From Thermoflexus hugenholtzii JAD2 (GTDB lineage: Bacteria; Chloroflexota; Dehalococcoidia; UBA2979): 8,578 nt of DNA. The stretch is from contig CAMDBZ010000064.1 of assembly GCA_945889565.1 (NCBI GenBank), positions 1 through 8,578 of the forward strand, given 5' to 3'. Made by a program: the position numbers and the translations under genes. Shown piece by piece: positions 1 to 5,893 of the stretch; the stretch's first letter is position 1; each line of letters begins with the position of its first letter. The notes beneath the pieces are model-generated. The model had not been told where the DNA came from and searched no databases. It saw nothing but the letters and a program-made list of their open reading frames with translations.

Positions 1-99
1 CCAGGCCACGGAGCGCCCGACGCGGGTCTGCTCAATGAGCACGAGCGCTTCGCCGCGTGCGGAGGCGCCCTCGGGGCTACGGGCCGGTAGGATCACGTC
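1..99. other. Upstream edge, unresolved; possible end of a preceding gene
   Basis: The first 99 bases are too short to assign. On the + strand frame 1 stays open from the window edge to a TAG at 88-90, giving a 29-residue Gly/Ala-rich tail (ending GALGATGR) that could be the C-terminus of a co-directional gene 9 nt before the methyltransferase. The - strand is also open through 96..1 and reads a plausible peptide (ALVLIEQTRVGRSVAW). A divergent gene starting there would leave almost no promoter space, so that reading is less likely. I recognise neither peptide. Confidence 0.25.
88..93 (+). promoter_or_regulatory. TAGGAT: -10-like box or stop/Shine-Dalgarno before the first gene
   Basis: TAGGAT ends 7 nt before the GTG at 100. 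Read as a -10 box, transcription would start at about base 100, giving a leaderless message. Read as a ribosome-binding site, AGGA at 89-92 sits 7 nt from the GTG, which is ideal spacing. No -35 match is visible about 17 nt upstream. Both readings support GTG 100 as the start; the sequence alone does not decide between them. Confidence 0.4.
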
Positions 100-1320
100 G
101 TGGTGGGCGACGAGACGGCCGGGTTCGATGACTTTGCGCTGGCGGAGCGAGCGACGCCGCTGGCGGGGGTGATTGCGGCGGAGATCGCGGCAGGCGGGCC
201 GATCACGTTCGCGCGCTTCATGGCGCTGGCGCTGGGGCATCCGGAGCACGGCTACTACAGCCGAGCGGAGCTCGGGTGGGGCGCGGCGGGCGACTTCGAG
301 ACGTCGCCGGAGGTGCACCCGATCTTCGGGTACCTCTGGGCGCGACAGGTCGCGGAGTGCTGGGAGCGGCTGGGGCGCCCGCGGCCGTTCGACGTTGTCG
401 AGGTGGGGGCGGGGTCCGGGGCGTTCGCAGTCGCGCTGCTGGGGTGGCTGCGCGAGCGGGCGCCGGACTGCTATGCGGCGACGCGCGCAACGCTCGTCGA
501 TGTGCACACGCGACGCGTGGAGGCGCAGCGCGCGCGGCTCGCGGCGCACGGTCTGCGCGCGGAGCACGCGCTGCTCGATGCGTGGCTCGGGCGCACTGAC
601 GCTGTGCAGGGCGGTATGCAAGGGGTCGTGCTGAGCAACGAGCTGTTCGACGCGCTGCCGGTGCACGTGGTCGAGCGGCGAGGCACGGAGCTGCGCGAGT
701 GGTACGTGACGGTCGCGGCGGGCGGCGGGCTCACGTTCGAGCTCGGGGCGGCGAGCACGCCGGCGATCGCGGCGCAGCTCGCGGCGGCGGGGGCGGAGCC
801 GGGCGAGGGGTGCCGAGCGGAGGTATCGCTCGATGCGCCGGCGTTGCTGCGCGGGCTCGCGCGGCGGCTGGAGCGCGGCTACCTCGTGACCATCGACTAC
901 GGGTATGAGGCGCAGGCGCTGTACGCGCCGTGGCGGCGGATGGGCACGTTGATGGCGTTTCGCGGGCACAGCCCACAGCCTGATCCGCTGGCGCGGCCGG
1001 GGGAGACGGACCTCACGGCGCACGTGGACCTCACGACGCTCGCGCGCGCGGGCGAGGCCGAGGGGTACGCGAGCGCGCCCGCGGTGAGCCAGGCGGAGGC
1101 GCTCGCGTGGCTGGGCAGCGGCGAGACGCTGGCCGCGGCGCGTGCGCGCGCGGCAGACGACGCGGGCGCGTTCTTCGCGGCGCGGCGTGCGGTGGAGACG
1201 CTGTCCGACCCTGCGGGGCTGGGGCGCATCCGCGTGCTGGTGCAGGCGAAGGACGCGCCGCTCGACGGGTTGCGCTGCCTCGGCGGCGGCCTGCCGCCGG
1301 TAGGCGGAGGCGCGCGGTGA
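100..1320 (+). CDS. SAM-dependent methyltransferase, MidA/NDUFAF7 family (DUF185)
   Basis: A 406-residue cytosolic protein of the COG1565/Methyltransf_28 family. The N-terminal part has the family signature HPEHGYYS (47-54) and GDFETSPEVHPIFG (64-77). The SAM-binding glycine motif follows as VVEVGAGSG (99-107). Further on are NELFDALPV (180-188), IDYGY (265-269) and DLTAHVDL (304-311), all characteristic of the family. In eukaryotic mitochondria the family member NDUFAF7 methylates an arginine of the complex I subunit NDUFS2 and is needed for complex I assembly; the bacterial substrate is less clear. GTG 100 is chosen because of the AGGA/TAGGAT element just upstream, and it keeps a short N-terminal extension before the conserved region. 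Its TGA overlaps the next start (GTGA), so it is translationally coupled to the peroxiredoxin. The identification is firm; a role in complex I methylation here is inference. Confidence 0.92.
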   Translation: MVGDETAGFDDFALAERATPLAGVIAAEIAAGGPITFARFMALALGHPEHGYYSRAELGWGAAGDFETSPEVHPIFGYLWARQVAECWERLGRPRPFDVVEVGAGSGAFAVALLGWLRERAPDCYAATRATLVDVHTRRVEAQRARLAAHGLRAEHALLDAWLGRTDAVQGGMQGVVLSNELFDALPVHVVERRGTELREWYVTVAAGGGLTFELGAASTPAIAAQLAAAGAEPGEGCRAEVSLDAPALLRGLARRLERGYLVTIDYGYEAQALYAPWRRMGTLMAFRGHSPQPDPLARPGETDLTAHVDLTTLARAGEAEGYASAPAVSQAEALAWLGSGETLAAARARAADDAGAFFAARRAVETLSDPAGLGRIRVLVQAKDAPLDGLRCLGGGLPPVGGGAR

Positions 1321-1775
1321 GCGTCGCGGTTGGGGAACGCGCGCCGGCGTTCAGCATCGAGACGACGGAGGGGCCGCGGCGACTCGACGAGCTGCTGGCG
1401 GAGGGGTCGCTCGTGCTGGTGTTCTACAGCGAGGACGCGACGCCGACGTGCACGACGCAGCTGCGTGGCTTCCGCGACGAGCACGCGCTGGTGCGGGAGC
1501 GGGGGTCGCACGTGCTGGCGGTGTCGGCCGACGGGCTGGAATCGCATCGGGCGTTTGCGGCGCGGCTCGGCGGGCTGCCGTTCCCGCTGGGCAGCGACCC
1601 CGAGCTGGCGCTGGCGCGAGCGTATGGGGTCGTGGACGCAGAGGGCCGGCGCGCGCGGCGGGCGGTGTTCGTGATCGGCGCGGACGGCGTGGTGGTAGAG
1701 GCGCTGCCGCACTACCAGCCGGGGGTGGCGGAGCAGTTCGCGGCGGTGTTCGTGGCGCTGGGCGTGGAGGGGTAG
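1317..1775 (+). CDS. Peroxiredoxin, BCP/PrxQ-like, apparently 1-Cys
   Basis: A 152-residue AhpC/TSA-family thioredoxin fold that should reduce peroxides in the cytosol. It begins with VGERAPAFSIET, typical of the family, then VLVFYSEDATPTCTTQLRGF with the peroxidatic cysteine at Cys45 in a TPxC context. The later VFVIGADGVV strand and the end of the fold are present, so it is full length. Cys45 is the only cysteine in the protein. The BCP-type resolving cysteine five residues after the peroxidatic one is replaced by Arg50, and the first proline of PxxxTxxC is Ser38. It would therefore need an external thiol partner. The GTG start at 1317 overlaps the upstream stop by 4 nt; longer upstream frames run through the methyltransferase and lack family similarity. 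Family call is strong, exact subtype less so. Confidence 0.85.
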   Translation: MSVAVGERAPAFSIETTEGPRRLDELLAEGSLVLVFYSEDATPTCTTQLRGFRDEHALVRERGSHVLAVSADGLESHRAFAARLGGLPFPLGSDPELALARAYGVVDAEGRRARRAVFVIGADGVVVEALPHYQPGVAEQFAAVFVALGVEG

Positions 1776-1780
1776 GCGTG

Positions 1781-1999
1781 ATGCTGGAGTTCAGCCGTCA
1801 CGCCCGTGTTCAGATGCTGCTGCTGGTGATCGAGCGGATCGAGGTGGAGGCGGTGGTCGCCAGCCCGGAGCGGGTCGACGTGGGCGAGGCGACGGTTCGC
1901 TATCATGGTGTCCTCGGAGGACGGCTACTCGATGTCTTCGTGCTGCGGGACTCGGACCCGCCGTACGTCGTGACCGTGAGCGAGCGACCGCCGGGATGA
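1781..1999 (+). CDS. Small DUF4258-like protein
   Basis: A 72-residue protein starting with MLEFSRHARVQML and ending with the strand YVVTVSERPPG. The pattern of FSxHA near the N-terminus, a proline 22 residues after that histidine (ASPERV), a central strand (VRYHGVL), LLDVFVLRD and a final VVTV strand fits DUF4258. The arginine usually following the HARxxM segment is replaced by hydrophobic residues (LLLVIER). A GTG at 1778 one codon upstream is an alternative start. It lies 5 nt after the peroxiredoxin stop and 10 nt before a DUF2283 gene. From memory, DUF4258 and DUF2283 genes often occur side by side and have been suggested to form small toxin-antitoxin-like pairs, but no function is established. 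The gene is likely real; the family call is moderate. Confidence 0.65.
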   Translation: MLEFSRHARVQMLLLVIERIEVEAVVASPERVDVGEATVRYHGVLGGRLLDVFVLRDSDPPYVVTVSERPPG

Positions 2000-2005
2000 G
2001 AGGTG
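1998..2005 (+). promoter_or_regulatory. Ribosome-binding site for the DUF2283 gene
   Basis: GAGAGGTG ends 4 nt before the ATG at 2010, with the AGG core about 7 nt away. It is a clear Shine-Dalgarno match that overlaps the stop codon of the DUF4258-like gene and fixes ATG 2010 as the start. Confidence 0.6.
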
Positions 2006-2009
2006 GCCG

Positions 2010-2267
2010 ATGCTGCAATACGACCATGAAGCCGACGTGCTCTACGTGATGCTGGAGTTTCCCGAAGGAAAGCAGTACGGAGCACAGCTGGACGAGTACC
2101 GCATCGTGCATTCGGACGAGGGCGGACGCGTAGTGGCCGTGGAGTTCCTGGGCGTCAGCCGCGGCCTGAACCTGGGCGGCGTGCCCGAGGCGTCACGCAT
2201 CGTGAAGGAGTTGCAGCGGTTCCGCGCGGCTACAGCGGGTGTGCAGCTGCCGGCAGCGACGAGCTAG
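2010..2267 (+). CDS. DUF2283 family protein
   Basis: An 85-residue soluble protein with the DUF2283 hallmark near its N-terminus: YDHEADVLYVMLE (residues 4-16), followed by LDEYRIVHSDEGGRVVAVEF and LGVSRGLNL. This matches the usual all-beta pattern of YDxexDvLYi, an acidic turn with DxxGxvvgiE, and a short C-terminal helix (ASRIVKELQRF). Biochemical function is unknown for the family. Its position directly after a DUF4258-like gene matches a recurrent pairing in other genomes (from memory), and it would be the antitoxin-side partner if the pair is a toxin-antitoxin module. The stop is 2 nt before the IscU-like start, so it is embedded in the operon. Confidence 0.85.
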   Translation: MLQYDHEADVLYVMLEFPEGKQYGAQLDEYRIVHSDEGGRVVAVEFLGVSRGLNLGGVPEASRIVKELQRFRAATAGVQLPAATS

Positions 2268-2269
2268 CC

Positions 2270-2677
2270 ATGGTTTCCGATTACTACAGCGCGACGCTCA
2301 TCGACCATTTCGAGCACCCGCGGAACGCGGGGGTGATGGAGGGGGCGGACGCCGAGGCGTACGTCACGAACCCGGTGTGCGGCGACTCGCTGCGGCTGTA
2401 CCTGCGGATCGACGAGGGGCGCGTGGCCGCGGCGTCGTTCTTGAGCTCAGGGTGCCCGGCGTCGATCGCGACATCGTCTGCGGCGACGGAGCTGCTGGTG
2501 GGGCTGCCGCTCGCGGAGGCGGAGGCGCTGCCGCGAGAGCGCTACGCGGAGGCGGTGGGCGGGCTGCCGAAGTCGAAGGTGCACTGCTCGGTGCTGGCGG
2601 CGTCGGCGGTGCGGCAGGCGATCGCCACGTGGCGCCAGCGTCGCGAGGCGGCGGGGCCGCAGGCGCACGGCGGATGA
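2270..2677 (+). CDS. Iron-sulfur cluster assembly scaffold, IscU/NifU N-terminal type
   Basis: A 135-residue cytosolic scaffold on which [2Fe-2S]/[4Fe-4S] clusters are built from cysteine-desulfurase sulfur before delivery to apoproteins. The N-terminus (YYSATLIDHFEHPRNAGVM) is typical. All expected ligands are present: Cys37 and Asp39 in NPVCGD, Cys62 in SGCPASIATSSA, and His105-Cys106 in KVHCSVLA. The sequence between Cys62 and Cys106 carries the usual helix. ATG 2270 follows the preceding stop by 2 nt, and the gene's TGA overlaps the next start (ATGA). No cysteine desulfurase (IscS/SufS) gene is in the window, so the sulfur donor must be elsewhere. The neighbouring Fe-S-rich NuoI/NuoG-like proteins are plausible clients by context only. 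Confidence 0.93.
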   Translation: MVSDYYSATLIDHFEHPRNAGVMEGADAEAYVTNPVCGDSLRLYLRIDEGRVAAASFLSSGCPASIATSSAATELLVGLPLAEAEALPRERYAEAVGGLPKSKVHCSVLAASAVRQAIATWRQRREAAGPQAHGG

Positions 2678-3312
2678 CGGTCGCGGCGATCATTCTCGCA
2701 GCGGGGGCGTCGCGGCGGATGGGGCGGTCGAAGCCGCTGCTGCCGTGGGGCGAGCAGACGCTGCTGGGCTGGGAGCTCGACGAGCTGATGCGGTCGTGCG
2801 TGGACGACATCGTGGTGGTGCTCGGGGCGCGTGCGGAGGCGGTGCGCCGGGAGCTGGGCGACGGCGCGCGCTACTGCGTGTTCAACGCGCGCTGGCCGCA
2901 GGGTCGCGCGACGTCGCTGGCGGCGGGCGCGCGCGTGCTGGGCGCGGGCGGGCGCGCGACGCCGGACGCGATCGTGGTGGTGAACGTGGATCAGCCGACG
3001 CGCGCGAGCATCGTCGACGCGCTGGTCACGGAGCTGCGTGGGAGTGGGGCGGACGCGGTGCAGCCGTCGTATCGCGGGGCGCGCGGGCACCCGGTGGTGC
3101 TGCGCGGGTCGCTGCTGGGCGCGCTGGCGAGCGCGACGGAGGCGGCGCAGGGGCTGCGCGGGGTGCTGGCGGCGCACCCGCCGCGGCTGGTGGCGATGGA
3201 CGACGAGCCGGTGGTGCGGCTGGACCTGGACACGCCGGACACGCTGGACGAGGCGCGGCGGCTGCTGGGCGTGCAGGGCCCCACGGGCGGCACGCGCACG
3301 CGGGGCGGCTGA
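2674..3312 (+). CDS. MocA-like molybdenum cofactor nucleotidyltransferase
   Basis: A 212-residue NTP-transferase (NTP_transf_3 / MobA-like fold). Members attach CMP or GMP to molybdopterin to make dinucleotide cofactors. The N-terminal nucleotide-binding signature is IILAAGASRRMGRSKPLLPW (6-25). Asp106 sits in VVNVDQP, the metal/nucleotide site. GHPVVL (138-143) and DLDTPDTLDEA (184-194) complete the pattern. The DQP form resembles MocA (CTP-using, cytidylyltransferase) more than GTP-using MobA, but nucleotide specificity cannot be proven here. Related enzymes acting on other substrates share the fold. The start overlaps the scaffold stop by 4 nt. MocA proteins normally serve xanthine dehydrogenase/CO dehydrogenase-type enzymes, none of which is encoded in this window. 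Confidence 0.82.
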   Translation: MTVAAIILAAGASRRMGRSKPLLPWGEQTLLGWELDELMRSCVDDIVVVLGARAEAVRRELGDGARYCVFNARWPQGRATSLAAGARVLGAGGRATPDAIVVVNVDQPTRASIVDALVTELRGSGADAVQPSYRGARGHPVVLRGSLLGALASATEAAQGLRGVLAAHPPRLVAMDDEPVVRLDLDTPDTLDEARRLLGVQGPTGGTRTRGG

Positions 3313-3320
3313 GCGAGCGA

Positions 3321-4553
3321 GTGCGCATCCTCTTCGTGACGCCCGCGCTGGCGAGCCCGCCGATGTGGGGCGGCGCGGCACGTATGCACGGGCTGATGCA
3401 GGGGCTGGCGCGCCGCCACGAGGTCGCGGTGCTGGCGCTGCTGTCGCCGGACCAGACGCAATGGATCGACGTGCAGTTGCACGCGACGAGCGCGTACAGC
3501 GGCCGCGTGCACGTGATTGTGAACGACCGCGAGCCGCAGGGCGCGCGTGCACGGCGCACGGCGCAGTTGCGCGCGCTTGCCTCGCCGCACTCGTTCGAGC
3601 GGGCGACGCACCTGCACGCGGGGCTGCAGGCGGCGCTGGACCGCATGACGCGCGCGGTGGCGTACGACGTGATCATGGTGGAGTTCGCGATGATGGCGTA
3701 CTACCGCTTCCCGCGCGGGGCGACGGTGGTGCTGGACGAGCACAACATCGAGTACGACTTGCGGCGGCGGATGTTCGAGTCGGGGCGCGGCGGGCTGCGG
3801 GGGCTGCACAACTACCTCGAGTTCGTGAAGCTGCGGCGCGAGGAGCAGGGGGCGTGGCGTCGCGCAGCGGGCGTGGTGGTGACGTCGGCGCGCGACGAGC
3901 GGTTCGTGCAGCGCGCGGCGCCGGGGACGCGGACGGCGGTGGTGCCGAACGCGGTGGACACGGAGCAGTTCGCACCGGACGGCGACGGGGGCGTCGGCGA
4001 GCCGGGGCTGATCGCGTTCTCGGGGTCGAACCACTACTACCCGAACGCGGAGGGGCTGCAGTTCTTCCTGCGTGAGGTGTTCCCGCTGGTGCGGCGCGCG
4101 CGGCCGGACGCGCACGTGGCGGTGGTGGGGTACTCGCCGCCGGAGCTGGTGCGGGAGTGGGCGAGCGCGGACGTGCAGTTCAAGGGCGTGGTGCCGGACT
4201 TGCGGCCGGAGCTGCGGCGCGCGCGGGCGATCATCGCGCCGCTGCTGTCGGGGGGCGGGACGCGGCTGAAGGTGCTGGAGGCGCTGGCGCTCGGCAAGGC
4301 TGTGGTGTCGACGACGGTGGGCGCGGAGGGCATCGAGCTGGTGCCGGAGCGGGACCTGCTGATCGGGGACACGGCGGAGCGGTTCGCGGCGCAGCTGGTG
4401 CGGGTGCTGGGGGACGACGCACTGGCGGCGCGGCTGGGCGCGGCGGGTCGGGCGGTGGCGCAGGAGCGCTACGACTGGAGCGCGGCGGTCGCACGGCTGG
4501 AGGGGTTCTACGGGGAGCTGCTCACAAGTCGAGGCGCTCCTGTGCTCCCTTGA
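3321..4553 (+). CDS. Glycosyltransferase, GT4 type (GT-B fold)
   Basis: A 410-residue glycosyltransferase that should transfer a sugar from an activated donor to a cell-surface or similar acceptor; the acceptor is unknown. The N-terminal Rossmann-like half starts VRILFVTPALASPPMWGG (2-19). The linker has VPNAVDTEQF (Asn210), and the donor-binding half starts with FSGSNHYYPNAEGLQFF. The GT4 donor site appears as LLSGGGTRLKVLEALALGK (Glu320) followed by VSTTVGAEG. GTG 3321 is chosen because the conserved protein begins right there, 8 nt after the MocA-like stop. It has no membrane segment. Its last about 10 codons (LLTSRGAPVLP) run into the lower-GC segment and overlap the 3' end of the convergent orphan gene by 32 nt, so the C-terminus may have been reshaped. 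A role linked to its operon neighbours is not evident. Confidence 0.9.
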   Translation: MRILFVTPALASPPMWGGAARMHGLMQGLARRHEVAVLALLSPDQTQWIDVQLHATSAYSGRVHVIVNDREPQGARARRTAQLRALASPHSFERATHLHAGLQAALDRMTRAVAYDVIMVEFAMMAYYRFPRGATVVLDEHNIEYDLRRRMFESGRGGLRGLHNYLEFVKLRREEQGAWRRAAGVVVTSARDERFVQRAAPGTRTAVVPNAVDTEQFAPDGDGGVGEPGLIAFSGSNHYYPNAEGLQFFLREVFPLVRRARPDAHVAVVGYSPPELVREWASADVQFKGVVPDLRPELRRARAIIAPLLSGGGTRLKVLEALALGKAVVSTTVGAEGIELVPERDLLIGDTAERFAAQLVRVLGDDALAARLGAAGRAVAQERYDWSAAVARLEGFYGELLTSRGAPVLP

Positions 4554-5091
4554 TCTGGACTACCTCGTCGCCGTTTTCGGCTGAGATCGCAATTGAGGCT
4601 TTTAATCGACTCCCAAACCCCTTAGCCGGCGAGTACATGACCCAGACGTTTGTCTTCTCATGAAGGTGCTGTTCTTCGAAGACCCAGTAGAGGGCCCGGA
4701 AGTCGTCGCGATGTGTAATAGGTAACATGGCCCGAGCGCCGGGAGTCGTTGCGTCAGGATCGGTCCAGAGCAGGACCGTCAGCACCCCGTACGGCTGGAC
4801 AGGGCTGAACGCTCTCACGTTGCTGCCCTCCACCGTGCTCAAGGGGAGTAACCCGGTGGCGCGCATCCAGATGCCCTGCACGCGTTTGCGAGGGACCTGC
4901 TTGCCAATCAGCCCCAACTCGAGGAGGGCTTCGAACTCGCTGTGAGCGTCGTTACCGGACGGCCCCTCGCCCGGCGCAGACTCGCCAGCGTCGGGCGGCT
5001 CGGACGGGTCATGTCTTAAACGCCACTCGCGCCAAGCGTTCGCACCATCGAGCGGCGGGTCGTCTTCGTCTTCGCGTTGCCTTGGTGGCAA
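4522..5091 (-). CDS. Unrecognised 189-residue protein in a low-GC island
   Basis: I do not recognise this protein. The start is taken as TTG at 5091-5089 because AGGAG (5103-5099) lies 7 nt upstream, an ideal Shine-Dalgarno spacing. Residues 1-50 are acidic, Pro/Gly-rich and probably disordered (REDEDDPP, GESAPGEGPSG). Residues 51-189 look folded, with strands such as YGVLTVLLWTD, an aromatic helix (FRALYWVFEEQHL) and NVWVMYSPAKG. Five or more tryptophans, no cysteine pattern, no signal peptide and no membrane span are seen. The DNA is clearly less GC-rich than both flanks and codon use is more mixed (TTT, TTA, AAT on the + strand), suggesting acquired DNA. It is convergent with and overlaps the glycosyltransferase. 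The coding call rests on the open frame, sensible composition and SD; the function is unknown. Confidence 0.65.
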   Translation of the reverse strand: MPPRQREDEDDPPLDGANAWREWRLRHDPSEPPDAGESAPGEGPSGNDAHSEFEALLELGLIGKQVPRKRVQGIWMRATGLLPLSTVEGSNVRAFSPVQPYGVLTVLLWTDPDATTPGARAMLPITHRDDFRALYWVFEEQHLHEKTNVWVMYSPAKGFGSRLKASIAISAENGDEVVQIKGAQERLDL

Positions 5092-5098
5092 GAACTGT

Positions 5099-5103
5099 CT
5101 CCT
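5099..5103 (-). promoter_or_regulatory. Shine-Dalgarno for the orphan - strand gene
   Basis: AGGAG on the - strand with a 7-nt spacer to TTG at 5091. It is the best ribosome-binding site in the window and decides the non-ATG start. Confidence 0.6.
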
Positions 5104-5122
5104 GAGACCGGCTGGCTCGAAT

Positions 5123-5128
5123 TCTATA
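5123..5128 (-). promoter_or_regulatory. Candidate -10 box (TATAGA) for the orphan gene
   Basis: TATAGA on the - strand would place transcription start near 5116, giving a leader of about 25 nt that contains the AGGAG site. No convincing -35 hexamer is seen at the right spacing. It is one of the few AT-rich hexamers in the region. Confidence 0.35.
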
Positions 5129-5168
5129 GCGGACCACAAGGCCGTACCGGTCCCTCGGCTGCCGCTCG

Positions 5169-5224
5169 GGGCCAGCCGTGCACGGCCCGCCGATGCGGCG
5201 AATGGCCGAACCGGTGGCTGGCCC
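5169..5224. repeat. Nested inverted repeat in the divergent intergenic region
   Basis: GGGCCAGCC (5169-5177) and GGCTGGCCC (5216-5224) are perfect 9-bp inverted arms separated by 38 nt. Inside lies a short hairpin, CGCCG-ATG-CGGCG (5188-5200). The right arm covers the -35 position of the TGCTAGTAT promoter. It could be an operator or an RNA/DNA structure between the two divergent genes. In such GC-rich DNA a 9-bp match can also arise by chance. Confidence 0.4.
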
Positions 5225-5237
5225 GTCCGGGGGCCTG

Positions 5238-5246
5238 TGCTAGTAT
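5238..5246 (+). promoter_or_regulatory. Extended -10 promoter (TGCTAGTAT) for the nuoI-nuoG unit
   Basis: TGC-TAGTAT is an extended -10 element. The predicted start is near 5253, leaving a leader of about 31 nt with GGGGGA and GAGG (5275-5278) before the GTG at 5284. The same TGCTAGnAT string recurs at the window's right end. No good -35 match is visible, consistent with an extended -10 promoter. Confidence 0.5.
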
Positions 5247-5283
5247 TCGCAGTCGTCAGCGGGTTCCGGGGGACGAGGCAGCC

Positions 5284-5844
5284 GTGGCGTACGGGGTCGG
5301 CATCGCGCGCGGGCTGATCGTCACGTTCAAGCACATCTTCAAGCCGCCGATCACGGTGAGCTATCCGGAGGAAGAGCGCCGGGTGCCGGTGCGTGCGCGC
5401 ACGAACCTGCTGTGGTTCGAGGAGCGCTGCACGGGCTGTTCGACGTGCGCGCAGGCGTGTCCGGACGGCTGCATCCTGGTGCAGACGTCGCCGCGGGCGG
5501 ACGGCACGCTGAACGTCGATCGCTACGAGATCGACTTCCGTATCTGCATGTACTGCGGGCTGTGCACGGAGGCGTGCCCGTACCAGGCGATCCAGGCCGG
5601 CGGGCGCTACGACGACGCGGTGTACGTGTTCGAGCACATGTATCGCGATCGGACGGCGCTGACGCGGGAGGCGCAGCTGTACATGGAGAAGACGGGCGGG
5701 CGCTATCCGAACGGGCAGGAGCAGGCGCAGCAGCCGCTCGTGACCGAGATGCCGACGGCGCGCAGTCGCGTGCCGGTGGCGGGCGCGGACGGGCCGTTCG
5801 GGCCGCAGCACCTGCACAGCCGAAGCGAGACGCACGAGACGTAG
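5284..5844 (+). CDS. nuoI: NADH-quinone oxidoreductase subunit I-like protein (two [4Fe-4S])
   Basis: A 186-residue ferredoxin-type subunit that in complex I relays electrons through clusters N6a and N6b from the peripheral arm toward the quinone site. The N-terminus (GLIVTFKHIFKPPITVSYPEE) is the amphipathic segment typical of NuoI, which lies against the membrane arm. Cluster ligands are Cys49/52/55 with Cys59-Pro, and Cys88/91/94 with Cys98-Pro. The C-terminal tail (FEHMYRDRTALTREAQLYMEK) also matches NuoI. The reading frame stays open upstream to 5077, but GTG 5284 is preferred: GAGG lies 5 nt upstream, the conserved protein begins here, and the upstream translation is unrelated. The next gene follows after 49 nt. 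Most NuoI proteins stand beside NuoH; here NuoG follows directly. Confidence 0.9.
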   Translation: MAYGVGIARGLIVTFKHIFKPPITVSYPEEERRVPVRARTNLLWFEERCTGCSTCAQACPDGCILVQTSPRADGTLNVDRYEIDFRICMYCGLCTEACPYQAIQAGGRYDDAVYVFEHMYRDRTALTREAQLYMEKTGGRYPNGQEQAQQPLVTEMPTARSRVPVAGADGPFGPQHLHSRSETHET

Positions 5845-5893
5845 CGGAGTGGACGCGCGCGATGCGTCGCGGCGCGCCTAGCGGGGAGCCGGC

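Noticed and set aside
897..1712. A 271-codon - strand frame across the methyltransferase and peroxiredoxin
   Set aside because: Composition is Arg/Ala/His biased without recognisable motifs, and both + strand genes are well supported.
2542..4115. Long - strand frames opposite the MocA-like and glycosyltransferase genes
   Set aside because: Arg/His/Pro-rich low-complexity translations typical of antisense shadows; no ribosome-binding sites or family motifs.
4727..4945. A 72-codon + strand frame inside the low-GC island
   Set aside because: No ribosome-binding site or recognisable motif; the - strand frame through the same segment is longer, has an ideal Shine-Dalgarno and reads as a more plausible folded protein.
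5077..5283. N-terminal extension of the nuoI-like frame back to 5077
   Set aside because: The extension shows no NuoI similarity, overlaps the orphan gene's start and the candidate promoter, and GTG 5284 has a good Shine-Dalgarno.
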